A program made the position numbers and the translations under genes. From positions 1 to 58,551 of the forward strand of contig JAJEAA010000019.1 of NCBI GenBank assembly GCA_022824365.1: a stretch of DNA of 58,551 nt. Reading direction: 5' to 3'. Below are positions 28,341 through 37,506 of the stretch, in pieces. The DNA comes from Anaerolineae bacterium (GTDB lineage: Bacteria; Chloroflexota; Anaerolineae; Aggregatilineales; Phototrophicaceae). Below the pieces are notes generated by a model, which was given only the letters and a program-made list of their open reading frames with translations, had not been told where the DNA came from and did no database searches. Each line of letters begins with the position of its first letter. The first letter of the stretch is position 1.

Positions 28341-29606
28341 ATGATTCGTCGGATTGCGACCAATGTCTTGATAGTCTTCGCCGGCATCGCGGTTGCGACA
28401 CTGCTGTTGGAGGCGGTTGTTCGCGTTGGCGGGGAGACTGACGCCGATGGACAGTTCGTCTTTATGGGCATTGCCCTGGAGCCTTATGCGTTGCCGGTAA
28501 GCCAATTGCGCGGCGGCGTGGAAGGCTATATCGCCAACAAAGACATCTCCGTGGTTATTTACGATGAGAAGCTGGGCTGGAGCTTCCGTCCCAATTCCGT
28601 CCGACAAGCCGGAACCTTCACGATAAACAGCAGCGGTTTTCGCGCCAAGCGAGACTACGCGCCGGATCCGCCAGCGGACAGCTTACGCATCGCTCTGTTT
28701 GGCGATTCATTCACAGCCGGCGATGATGTCGGCGACGATGAGGCATGGAGCCGCCAATTGGAGATAATGCTCAATGAGATGGGGCTCAAGGCGGAGGTCT
28801 TGAACTTCGGCGTTGGCGCCTATGGCATGGATCAAGCGTTTTTGAGATGGCAAGAGCAAGGCAAACACTTCGCGCCGGATATCGTCATATTTGGCTTGCA
28901 GCCCGAGAATCTCAAGCGCAATGTCAATGTATTCCGACAATTGCTGCATGGCAGCGGACCGCCCTTTTCCAAACCGCGCTTTGTCCTTGACAATGGAGAG
29001 TTGGAACTGGTTAATTCCCCCACCCTGCCGCCTGAGCGCCTCATCGCCGCCTTTGAAGACTTTGGCAATCATCCTCTGGCCGCCTACGAATACCATTACA
29101 AAAGCCGCTATGTCGCTTCAAATTGGTGGGCGGGGAGCCGCTTGGCCAGCTTGATTTACGGGGCGCTGAAGCAGCACGAAGAAGACCCGAACCTGTATGA
29201 GCAAGGCACTGAAGGCGGCGACCTGGGCAAAGCCATCGTTGAGGCTTTCGCTGAAGACGTTCATGCGGGGAATACGCATTTCATCGCGCTGCATTTGCCG
29301 CTGCAATCTCATCTGCTGCGTTATTTCAGCAATCTGCCGCCGCCGCGCCCGCTCTATGATTTCTTGCTTGAGCACTGTCGGCGAAATTATCACTACATCG
29401 CGACGGAGGAGCATATCGACCGCGGCTATGTGGATGACAGCTATTGGACTGCGACCAAGCATTATGGTCCCGCGCTGCATCGCCTCGTCGCCGAGCTCGT
29501 CGCCGGGGAGATTATCGGCTGCCTGGAAAGCGGCGCATGTCCTCTGTCGCGTTTCAGCGATCCCACAACTCTATTCGCTTCACCGTCAGCAGCGGCCCGC
29601 AACTGA
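28341..29606 (+). CDS. SGNH/GDSL-hydrolase-like protein with N-terminal membrane anchor
   Basis: 421 residues from ATG 28341, chosen because GGGAGG lies 6 nt upstream. Residues 4-27 form one membrane-spanning signal anchor. The SGNH block I is LFGDSFTAGDDV with Ser123; the Gly block is LNFGVGAYGMDQ; an Asn/Asp-His block near the C-terminus is likely in ATKHYGPALHRLVAEL. Such proteins often add or remove acyl groups from extracellular glycans. Substrate unknown. No neighbouring polysaccharide genes support a specific role; the next gene is the SHMT-GcvT fusion 96 nt away. Confidence 0.78.
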   Translation: MIRRIATNVLIVFAGIAVATLLLEAVVRVGGETDADGQFVFMGIALEPYALPVSQLRGGVEGYIANKDISVVIYDEKLGWSFRPNSVRQAGTFTINSSGFRAKRDYAPDPPADSLRIALFGDSFTAGDDVGDDEAWSRQLEIMLNEMGLKAEVLNFGVGAYGMDQAFLRWQEQGKHFAPDIVIFGLQPENLKRNVNVFRQLLHGSGPPFSKPRFVLDNGELELVNSPTLPPERLIAAFEDFGNHPLAAYEYHYKSRYVASNWWAGSRLASLIYGALKQHEEDPNLYEQGTEGGDLGKAIVEAFAEDVHAGNTHFIALHLPLQSHLLRYFSNLPPPRPLYDFLLEHCRRNYHYIATEEHIDRGYVDDSYWTATKHYGPALHRLVAELVAGEIIGCLESGACPLSRFSDPTTLFASPSAAARN

Positions 29607-29702
29607 GGGCAAGGGAAGCGGGTCCCCGATTCTTCGTGCAGCTTCGCCAGTCCGCGTGGTAAGATTAGAGTATAGACAATCAATACAGCAACGGATTCGC
29701 CC

Positions 29703-32700
29703 ATGACCAACAAGGACTTTCTCTTCCGTGGCGGCATTGATGAGCACGACCCCGATGTCGCCGAATTGATCCGCCACGAGACAGCGCGACAGCAAGCCAA
29801 GCTCATCATGATACCGTCGGAAAGCACGGTTCCCTTCGCTGTTCGAGATGCTTTGAGTTCAGCCTTCCATAATATCTACGCCGAAGGCTACCCGCTGGAA
29901 AACTCCCGCCGCATGTCCCAAGCGGAGATCCTGGATTACCCGCAGCGGCTAGCGGAGTTTCGCCGCAATGCCGATCAGCGCTATTACAAGGGAACGGAAT
30001 ACGCCAATATACTCGAAGCCTTAGCCCGGCGGCGGGCGGCAGAGATTTTCGCCAGCAATGGCTGCAAGGCTGAAGACTTATACGTGAATGTTCAGCCGCT
30101 ATCCGGCGCTCCGGCAAATAATGCAGTATACACCGCTCTGCTCGATGTCGGCGACACGGTGATGGGCATGGACCTCATCATGGGCGGGCATCTTACGCAC
30201 GGCAGCCCAGTCAACCGCAGCGGCAAATACTATAAGATTGTCAGCTACGGCATTGACCCTGAGACTGGAAAACTCGATTACGCGCGGATGCGTCAACTGG
30301 CGCTGGAGCACAAGCCGCGCCTCATCATCGGCGGCTTCAGCAGCTACCCCTTCGCCGCTGATTGGGGGGCATACCGCGAAATTGCCGATGAGGTCGGCGC
30401 CTATTTGCTGGCAGATGTGGCGCATGTGGCCGGCTTAATCGCGGCCGGCGTCTATCCCAACCCGGTTGGCATTGCCGATGTCGTCAGCTTTACCACACAC
30501 AAAACGCTAAACGGTCCGCGCGGGGCCGTGCTCATCACGCACCGGCGCGACCTTTCAGCCAAGCTGGATCGCGCCGTCTTCCCCGGCGAACAAGGCGGAC
30601 CGCACATCAACGCCCTGGCGAGCCTGGCCGTCGCTCTGCGCCTAGCCGCCAGCGACCAGTTCCGTGAACTCCAGACGCAGACGCTCGCGAATGCCAAGAG
30701 CCTGGCCGACAAGCTAAGCGCGCGTGGTTTGCGCGTCCCTTACGGCGGGACGGACACGCACCTGCTCGCGCTCGATTGCAAGTCGATTACCGGCGGGGAC
30801 GGCACGGCTCTCAGCGGCGATATGGCGGCGCGTATCCTCGATTTAGCCGGCATCGTCGTCAATCGTCAGACTATCCCCGGCGATACCTCGGCTCTGCGCC
30901 CGAGCGGCATCCGGCTGGGAGCTACCTGGCTGACTCAGCGTGGGATCGACAAAGACGATATTGACGAGCTCGGCGATATCATTGCCGATGTGCTGGAAGC
31001 CTGCGTACCCTTCAGCTTGACCGGGCGGGCGAAGCCCCTAGCGCGAGCCAAAGTCGATTTCGATGCGCTGCAAGAGGCGGGACGACGCGCGCGTGACTTG
31101 GCGGCGCGGCTCGGCATTGACACCGACGCGGCAACCGAAGGTCGCGTAGCCACTGACCCAACTGGTTATCCGCATTTCTATCAATTGGATGCGGACGACG
31201 CCGAAAGCTGCCTTGAGATCAGCGTCAGCGGCGAGACGGCCGGCGACTTCCTGCATATCGCTCTCACCAGCGATGTCGCCTCGCTAGATGACGGCGAGAG
31301 CCAGCCGACTCATATCCTCGACAAAGACGGCTCAGCCCTGGCCAGCGGCAGCGTTGAGCGGATATCCTCCAGCGAGTTTCACCTGAATATCGCCGGACGC
31401 GCCCAGCGAGCGGTCGCTTGGTTGCGCGGGCTCAGCGATGGCTTCACGCTATTTGATGATGCCGATGTCCACGCCAAAGCGCCGGGACCGGTCGTTATCA
31501 GCGTCCTCGGCGAAGGCGAGCCGCTGATGGACGGATCAGTGTCTACGCGATCCCTCGCGGGCGTCGCCGGCTACGATCAGAAGACATATCATATCGGCAT
31601 GAGCGGTCCCAATTATTTCGGGCAGTCGGGCGAGGATCTGCCGAAGTTCGAGCAGGATCTGGCCGCGGTCGACATGATGCGGGAAACGCCGCTGCACAAC
31701 CTGCACCTTGAGCTGGGCGCAAAAATGGCGCCGTTCGCCGGTTACGACATGCCGCTCTGGTATCGCTCTGTGGGCGACGAGCACAATGTCGTGCGAAATG
31801 GCGCAGGCATTTTTGACGTTGCCCATATGGGTGTCTTCGATATCAAAGGCGCCGGCGCCGAAAACTTCCTCGACCTTGTCACCACCAACGATGTCAAACG
31901 TCTCAAGGCGGGCAGCTCGCATTACACTTACTTCCTCGATACCGATGGCATCCCGCTTGACGACTTGATGATCTATCGCTTGGCGGACGATCACTTCCTG
32001 GTGGTGGTCAACGCCTCCAATAATGACAAGAACTGGGCTTGGCTGAATGCCCTCATTGACGGCACGGTCATGATCGATCCCGCGATGAAAAGCCGCCGGA
32101 TAGAAGGCGCGGACCGCTTCCAACTGCGCGATTTGCGCCTGCCGCAATGGGGGGCGGAACAGCGGGTAGACATCGCCCTTCAAGGACCGAAGAGCCGAGA
32201 CGCCCTGCTCCAGCTTGACGGCAGCGAGGCCGACAAAGCGGCGGTCAAGCGGCTGCGCTGGGCGGGGGTGGCGCGCGTTACCCTCGGCGGATTTGATCTC
32301 ATCGTCTCGCGCACTGGTTATACTGGCGAGCGCGTCGCCTATGAGCTCTTCGCGCATCCGGACGAGGCGGCGGCGCTATTCGGGCAACTGGTCGAGTCGG
32401 GCGTGACGCCCTGCGGCTTGGCGGCGCGCGACAGCCTGCGCACTGAAGCGGGCTTGCCGCTATATGGGCTGGAGTTGGCGGGCGATTTCAACCTCAATCC
32501 GGCTGATGCCGGCTTCGGAAGTTATGTCAAACTCTACAAACCATTCTTCATCGGCAAAGCCGCCTTCATCGCCAACGAAGCCAAGCGCAAACATCAGATC
32601 AGCCGCTTTCGCCTGGATAACCGCGGCGCGCGCCCGGCGCATTTTGGCGACCCGATTGTCAGTCCTCGCGGACGGGTCGTCGGCAAAGTCACCAGTTGCA

Positions 32701-32894
32701 ATATCGATGTCGAGGGATATCAAGTGGGGCAAGCGCTGATGGAGCGTGGCTTCCGCAAACCGGGCACGCAGCTGGCTCTGTACGCCGGCGCCACCCGCGC
32801 CAAAGTCACTGACTTGGGTCAGCTTTCATTGAGCCAGCGCATCAAGGTGCCGGAGCCGATCAGCATATTAACGCGTTTTCCGCGCCGCAAGTGA
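29703..32894 (+). CDS. glyA-gcvT: Serine hydroxymethyltransferase-GcvT (aminomethyltransferase) fusion
   Basis: 1063 residues in one frame. Residues 1 to about 475 are SHMT (serine + tetrahydrofolate to glycine + methylene-tetrahydrofolate), with IPSESTVP, VQPLSGAPANNAVY, DVAHVAGLIAAG and the PLP lysine Lys267 in SFTTHKTLNGPRG. A roughly 28-residue insertion separates EGYP from the RYYKGTEYANI motif. Residues about 660-1055 are a full GcvT T-protein (TPLHNLHLELGAKMAPFAGY; GIFDVAHMG; DDLMIYRL; GYTGERVAYELF; LRTEAGLPLYG). Between them, about 495-600 resembles a partial GcvT N-terminal domain (CLEISVSGETAGDFLHIALT, SDVASL). Both folate enzymes share methylene-tetrahydrofolate, so channelling is plausible. 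No gcvH or gcvP nearby. The 3' end overlaps the convergent RCK gene by 27 nt. Confidence 0.92.
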   Translation: MTNKDFLFRGGIDEHDPDVAELIRHETARQQAKLIMIPSESTVPFAVRDALSSAFHNIYAEGYPLENSRRMSQAEILDYPQRLAEFRRNADQRYYKGTEYANILEALARRRAAEIFASNGCKAEDLYVNVQPLSGAPANNAVYTALLDVGDTVMGMDLIMGGHLTHGSPVNRSGKYYKIVSYGIDPETGKLDYARMRQLALEHKPRLIIGGFSSYPFAADWGAYREIADEVGAYLLADVAHVAGLIAAGVYPNPVGIADVVSFTTHKTLNGPRGAVLITHRRDLSAKLDRAVFPGEQGGPHINALASLAVALRLAASDQFRELQTQTLANAKSLADKLSARGLRVPYGGTDTHLLALDCKSITGGDGTALSGDMAARILDLAGIVVNRQTIPGDTSALRPSGIRLGATWLTQRGIDKDDIDELGDIIADVLEACVPFSLTGRAKPLARAKVDFDALQEAGRRARDLAARLGIDTDAATEGRVATDPTGYPHFYQLDADDAESCLEISVSGETAGDFLHIALTSDVASLDDGESQPTHILDKDGSALASGSVERISSSEFHLNIAGRAQRAVAWLRGLSDGFTLFDDADVHAKAPGPVVISVLGEGEPLMDGSVSTRSLAGVAGYDQKTYHIGMSGPNYFGQSGEDLPKFEQDLAAVDMMRETPLHNLHLELGAKMAPFAGYDMPLWYRSVGDEHNVVRNGAGIFDVAHMGVFDIKGAGAENFLDLVTTNDVKRLKAGSSHYTYFLDTDGIPLDDLMIYRLADDHFLVVVNASNNDKNWAWLNALIDGTVMIDPAMKSRRIEGADRFQLRDLRLPQWGAEQRVDIALQGPKSRDALLQLDGSEADKAAVKRLRWAGVARVTLGGFDLIVSRTGYTGERVAYELFAHPDEAAALFGQLVESGVTPCGLAARDSLRTEAGLPLYGLELAGDFNLNPADAGFGSYVKLYKPFFIGKAAFIANEAKRKHQISRFRLDNRGARPAHFGDPIVSPRGRVVGKVTSCNIDVEGYQVGQALMERGFRKPGTQLALYAGATRAKVTDLGQLSLSQRIKVPEPISILTRFPRRK

Positions 32895-33986
32895 GGCGCT
32901 GCCGGCTTCGTTGCGACCGATGAGTTCGGTAATAAGATCGTGATTAGCGAATAGCACAAGCGTATCGCCGCCGCGGACGCGCACATCGCCGCGCGGGTGG
33001 ACATCGGGCGAATCAAATTCGGCACGATAAAGCAATACGATATCGACGCCTTCGCTTTCTTGTATGTGGTCGACCGTCTGACCGTCCAGAAAGGAGCGGT
33101 GACGCACGATCAGGCGGATCATACTGTATTCCAGACCGGCGACATGAAGGTTCTGTGTGATCTCGGCGCCGACCGCCGCGCCCGCGAATGCCGGCGCCGC
33201 CAGGTCCGACGCGCTCAAGACGTCGACGTCAAAGAAGCGTTCCATCTGTTGAGCCAGACGCCGATCCCACATGCGCGTCACCAGGCGGATATCCGCGCGC
33301 ATATCACGGACGCGCATCGTCACTTCGAGGTTGACATGGTCATCAGATGTGGCGACGACGGCGGCGGTGGCCCGGCTGAGCCCGGCGTCTTCCAGCACCT
33401 TGACCAGCCGGCCATCCCCCGTGATCAGCGGCACATCCACCTCTTGCAGTCTGTCCTGCGCTTCTTTGTCCGCGCCGACATCGACCGCCACCACCTCGAA
33501 ACCCATCTGCGTCAGCTCGCGCACGATACGGATTCCGGTATGACCGATCCCGACCACGATGATATGCCGCTTATAAGTTGATGCCACCGCTACCCCCCAG
33601 GCGCTGCGCCTCTGCTCGCGATCGATAAACAGCCGCAGGAAATCCGCGGCGCCCCGCCCCACAACATAAACCGCCAACAGCGGCATGATGTACCAGAACA
33701 CGATCAGGTGCGGCTCGGTCGGCACCTCGATTGAGGCTTCCAGCACCATTAGCGCCAACATGATGTAGGGCATGTCGACATAATTCAGCGGCTTGTTGTC
33801 AGAATGATTGTTATTAAGCTGCATGTAGAAGAAACCGCCGATGAAGACGGCGACAAAAAATATGAAGAGCGGGCGCCGGAATTCCCGGACTAAGGCGCGG
33901 GTATCGTGCCAGCCGACGCGGAGAACGCGCATACGCTGGGACTGCTTCCGAAACGGAACCGTTTCAACAAGTTTATAGCTGGACAC
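32868..33986 (-). CDS. RCK/TrkA-N channel-like protein lacking a canonical K+ filter
   Basis: 372 residues from a GTG start (AGG run upstream). Two membrane segments (about 39-56 and 95-112) are followed by an RCK module: Rossmann loop VVGIGHTGIRIV (144-155), then VDVGADKE and GDGRLVKVLEDAGL, and a TrkA-C domain (about 285-360). The topology is that of a two-helix RCK potassium channel. The pore-loop position reads LMVLEASIEVPTEP; there is no TxGYG selectivity filter. It may be a regulator, a non-selective pore or a remnant channel. Convergent with the SHMT-GcvT gene. Confidence 0.8.
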   Translation of the reverse strand: MSSYKLVETVPFRKQSQRMRVLRVGWHDTRALVREFRRPLFIFFVAVFIGGFFYMQLNNNHSDNKPLNYVDMPYIMLALMVLEASIEVPTEPHLIVFWYIMPLLAVYVVGRGAADFLRLFIDREQRRSAWGVAVASTYKRHIIVVGIGHTGIRIVRELTQMGFEVVAVDVGADKEAQDRLQEVDVPLITGDGRLVKVLEDAGLSRATAAVVATSDDHVNLEVTMRVRDMRADIRLVTRMWDRRLAQQMERFFDVDVLSASDLAAPAFAGAAVGAEITQNLHVAGLEYSMIRLIVRHRSFLDGQTVDHIQESEGVDIVLLYRAEFDSPDVHPRGDVRVRGGDTLVLFANHDLITELIGRNEAGSASLAARKTR

Positions 33987-34440
33987 ATCACTACCTGGAC
34001 GTTATGAATCGCCGCGATTATAACGAGCCGACGTAAGTTAAAAAAGTGAAATTATCGTTGGGCTGGCTGATTCAGTTATTACTACGAGAATGCCGCATTG
34101 CGACAAATAGACGACAGCGAGCATGCGCGTCAGGGGTTGCCGCGCCGACTCGCAGGCCAGGAGCATATTGCAAGCGGCGCGGAGCATCCGCCAATCCCCC
34201 GAGATTTTGACAGGTTCAGGCATGAGCGATACACTTCATTTTGCTAGTGGATGCGTTTTGTTGGCCATGTCGCATATCCTGGTTCGTAGAGTTTTGTATA
34301 GAGATACAGCAAACAAATGAGTTGAAGCGCATACTTGGCATAGTTGCTGCCGGCTTATTTGCACAGTTAACATCTGAAACAAAGCGCGTCGGCGAGATGG
34401 TCAATCTTCTTTAGCTGGTATTAGAATACGAGAACGTTGA
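33987..34440. other. Intergenic region, possible gene remnant
   Basis: No supported gene. Just upstream of the M20-like gene, a frame ending in TAG at about 34411-34413 encodes ELKRILGIVAAGLFAQLTSE-like residues without a start, and another short frame from ATG 34221 has no convincing similarity. These could be remnants of a small membrane protein, but evidence is thin. Confidence 0.3.
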
Positions 34441-35748
34441 ATGACAGCAAGCGCGACCCCCAACAAAGGTGATCTCAGTACGCTCATCCAGGCGAGACGC
34501 GAACAGTATATTGATCTCTTGCGAGAGCTTCTTATCAAGTCGGCGGGGACAGAGGAAGCCCTCCAATTTGAGGTAGCGCAACAATTCCTACGCTTAGGCT
34601 GCCGTGTTGAGAGCATTTCAAGCGCGCCAAATCATTTTGTCTTGAATTCCGATTTCGCGCCGGCTGGAAATGCGCCGGAGCCTGATCGGGTAAGCGTTGT
34701 CGCTGTGCAACCGGGCGCAGGCGACGGACGCAGCCTGCTTTTATTCGCCCATCCAGACAGCGAGCTGGTGACTGACACCAGTCAATGGCAGCACGAGCCG
34801 TTTGCTGGCGAGATTGATGACGGACGCATGTATGGCTGGGGAGTCGCCGATGACTTGAGCGGGGTTGTCGCGATGATTTGCGCGCTTGACGCGATTCAAT
34901 CGGCCGGGTTGAAGTTATCGGGTCGGGTCATTTGCGCCAGCGCCGTCAGCAAGCGTCGTGGGCAAGGCATCTACGCCGTCCTGGAGCGGGGCTATCATAG
35001 CGACGCCGCGATCTACCTGCATCCCGCGGAATCGGGCGCGGGCCTTCAAGATATTAAAGCGCGATCATCCGGATACATGCAATTTCGTATTACCGTTTGT
35101 GGTCAAGCGCCGGAAACTCCTGAGCCGACTCACACGCCCTTCTACCACCTCGCGATCAACCCAATCGACAAAGCCTGGCTGATTTATCAGGCATTGTCGG
35201 AGCTTGCCGAGAAACGCGCGGGACGTGTTCACCACCCTGCTTATGACGAGATTGGGCGGTCCACCAATTTGCACGTTTCTCATATCCAGGCTGGCGACCC
35301 CGCCCGGCCGGGGCGAATTTCATCTACCGCTGTCATGACCGGCGCGATTAGTTTTCCACCGGATGAGAATCTGCCGGATGTTCGGCGGGAATTGGAAGCG
35401 GTTATACAGAAAGTTTCGGAAAATGATCCATGGCTAAGGGAACATCCGGCGCAATTTGACTGGCTGCAAGGCACTAGCGGCGTCGAAGTCCCGGAAGAGA
35501 GCGCAATATATCAGACAGTGGCGTCGGCAATCCATGAGGTAACTGGCGCTGTTCCGAAAGTACAGTCCTTACACGCTGGCAGTGAGATTCGCGCGCCGAA
35601 TCTCTTTAAGGGAATACCAACTCTTGGCTTTGGACCTCTTTCCGGAAACAATGTACAAAGCGGCGGCAGGGATGAATGGGTCAGCGTCGATGATTTTATC
35701 AAGATGGTGGAGGTAGTCGCGAAGGTAATCATTGCTTGGTGCGCTTAA
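34441..35748 (+). CDS. M20-family hydrolase-like protein with altered active site
   Basis: 435 residues. M20 enzymes (CPG2, DapE, ArgE) cleave amide bonds with two zinc ions. First metal motif LLLFAHPDSE (His104, Asp106), then YGWGVADDLSG (Asp137/138) and LHPAES (Glu197), and a C-terminal LHAGSEIRAPN His. The position of the conserved Glu-Glu pair (family VDEE.GG.GT) reads AVSKRRGQGIYAVLERGY, so the general base and a bridging metal ligand appear replaced by Lys-Arg. It starts a cluster with peptide-type transporter genes 103 nt downstream, fitting a peptide or amide substrate. No clear Shine-Dalgarno sequence. Confidence 0.78.
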   Translation: MTASATPNKGDLSTLIQARREQYIDLLRELLIKSAGTEEALQFEVAQQFLRLGCRVESISSAPNHFVLNSDFAPAGNAPEPDRVSVVAVQPGAGDGRSLLLFAHPDSELVTDTSQWQHEPFAGEIDDGRMYGWGVADDLSGVVAMICALDAIQSAGLKLSGRVICASAVSKRRGQGIYAVLERGYHSDAAIYLHPAESGAGLQDIKARSSGYMQFRITVCGQAPETPEPTHTPFYHLAINPIDKAWLIYQALSELAEKRAGRVHHPAYDEIGRSTNLHVSHIQAGDPARPGRISSTAVMTGAISFPPDENLPDVRRELEAVIQKVSENDPWLREHPAQFDWLQGTSGVEVPEESAIYQTVASAIHEVTGAVPKVQSLHAGSEIRAPNLFKGIPTLGFGPLSGNNVQSGGRDEWVSVDDFIKMVEVVAKVIIAWCA

Positions 35749-35851
35749 CATGTATTCAGGATTTGATCGATTTCTGTCATGAGAGGGGGCTAATGGAGCG
35801 AAATAATCCTTAAGATCGCAAGAAGCGTAGAAATGAAAGGACGAAATCACT

Positions 35852-37435
35852 ATGTTGTTCAAAAGCAGGAAGAATCTGCTGTCCCTAGGTATCGCGCTTT
35901 TGTTCATCGCCTCCCTAGTTGGCGGTGGGATCGCGGGTCTGGCGCAAGACATGAGCACCCTTGTTATTGCGCTTGCGGGCTCCCCGCCCACGTTTGACCC
36001 CTTGGCAGCCTCTGACAGTCGCGTTGATACGCCGTCGATTAATCTTTACAACGCCTTGCTTCAGTATCTGCCTGGCGTCACTGAATGGGAGTTGGAGTTG
36101 GCTGAAAGTTACGAACAAGCTGAGGACGGCCTGAGCTACACCTTCAAGCTGAAACCCGGGGTGATGTTCCACGACGGCACCGAACTGCTGGCGGAAGATG
36201 TGGCCTACACGGTCGAGCGATTGATCGCGGTGAATATCGGCGTGGCGCGCAGTCTGGGCATTGTGACCGGCGCGGATGTCATTGACGATTACACCGTGCG
36301 CATTAATCTGTCGGCGCCTTTCCCCGGCTTCCTGGGGGCGATCTCGCGCCTTTACATCTTGAATTCTGAACTGGTGCAAGCCAATACAGTCGATGACGAC
36401 TGGGGCCAAACCTGGTTGCAAAACAACGATGCCGGCAGCGGACCTTACGTCTTGACCTCGTTTACGCCCGAGCAGGAATTCACCATCGAGCGCTTTGACG
36501 GTTACTTCAAGGGCTGGGAAGGCAATCACGTTGACCGCGCGATCTTCGTCGTAATCAAGGAAGAAAGCACACGCCGTCTGTCGCTTGAAAATGGCGACTC
36601 GCACTGGATCCAGGTGGGCAGTCCGGAGACGTTGGACGCGCTCAGTGAAAATCCGGCTTATACCATCAACACCGATCCGACGCTTAATCAGCTTTACTTC
36701 GCGATGAACAGCCGCCATCCGATCCTCTCGGATGCGCGCGTTCGCAAGGCCCTGTCGTTGGTCTACGACTTCGAGGGCCACGTAGAGTTGGCGCGCAATG
36801 GCTATGCGGCGATCGCGAAAGGCGTGCTGCCGCCGGGCATCGTCTGCTTTGACGCCTCAGTGCCGGAGTCGGCCATGGACGTGGAGGCGGCGCAGGCCTT
36901 GATGGCGGAGGCCGGTTACGCGGACGGCGGCTTCGAGTTGACGATGGCCTACCAGGGCACATCGCCGGAAGAAACCGCGGCGATGCAGATCATGCAGGCC
37001 GGCGCGGCGCAGTTGGGCATCACTATCCGCCCGATGGCCGTCGAGTGGCCCGCTAAAGTTCAAGCCTATTCCGCGCAAGAAACGGCGCCCGATGTGGGCA
37101 CGGTGTGGATGTTCCCCTCGCTGCCCGATCCGGATCAGTTCTTCGGCCGATTGGGGCATTCCAGCCAAGGCGGCGGCGGCGGCATCAACTTCTCTTGGTA
37201 TAGCAATGCGGAAAACGATACGCTGCTTGAGGCCGGCAAAGTAGAGCTCGATCCGGAAGCGCGCTGCGAGATCTACAAGCAGGTACAGGCGATATGGGAT
37301 GCGGAAACGCCCTACGTTAATGTTGTTGTGGGTATGGCGCTTTCGGCATCACAGGCCAACGTCAAGGGCTATCAGTGGTCACCGCCACATAGCTATACGC
37401 AGAACGTGTATCAGATTTACTTCGACGATATGTAA
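35852..37435 (+). CDS. ABC transporter substrate-binding protein, family 5 (peptide/oligosaccharide type)
   Basis: 527 residues. Sec signal with a Gly/Ala-rich core (about 10-30) ending GLAQD; no lipobox Cys. The mature part has the SBP_bac_5 layout: GSPPTFDPLAASDSR, LAESYEQAEDGLSYTFKLKP, GVMFHDGTELLAEDVAYTVE, and RVRKALSLVYD-like (DARVRKALSLVYDFEG). It captures a ligand outside the membrane for the permeases encoded next. AAAGGA precedes the ATG. A strong hairpin separates it from the first permease gene. Ligand class (peptide, amide or sugar) is not decided by sequence; flanking hydrolases favour an amide or peptide. Confidence 0.92.
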   Translation: MLFKSRKNLLSLGIALLFIASLVGGGIAGLAQDMSTLVIALAGSPPTFDPLAASDSRVDTPSINLYNALLQYLPGVTEWELELAESYEQAEDGLSYTFKLKPGVMFHDGTELLAEDVAYTVERLIAVNIGVARSLGIVTGADVIDDYTVRINLSAPFPGFLGAISRLYILNSELVQANTVDDDWGQTWLQNNDAGSGPYVLTSFTPEQEFTIERFDGYFKGWEGNHVDRAIFVVIKEESTRRLSLENGDSHWIQVGSPETLDALSENPAYTINTDPTLNQLYFAMNSRHPILSDARVRKALSLVYDFEGHVELARNGYAAIAKGVLPPGIVCFDASVPESAMDVEAAQALMAEAGYADGGFELTMAYQGTSPEETAAMQIMQAGAAQLGITIRPMAVEWPAKVQAYSAQETAPDVGTVWMFPSLPDPDQFFGRLGHSSQGGGGGINFSWYSNAENDTLLEAGKVELDPEARCEIYKQVQAIWDAETPYVNVVVGMALSASQANVKGYQWSPPHSYTQNVYQIYFDDM

Positions 37436-37453
37436 ACTCGATATCGTCCCAGA

Positions 37454-37488
37454 CGGGGCGAGCGGGGTTACGGCTTCCGCTCGCCCCG
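37454..37488 (+). promoter_or_regulatory. Strong intercistronic hairpin after the binding-protein gene
   Basis: Perfect 12-bp stem CGGGGCGAGCGG (37454-37465) / CCGCTCGCCCCG (37477-37488), 11-nt loop, no T tract. Such hairpins after binding-protein genes usually protect the upstream mRNA and lower permease expression. Confidence 0.75.
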
Positions 37489-37506
37489 CCGGTGAGGTAA
37501 TGCGCT

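Noticed and set aside
34221..34413. Short frames upstream of the M20-like gene as a real gene
   Set aside because: One lacks a start, the other lacks similarity and a good ribosome-binding site, so I list the region only as a possible remnant.
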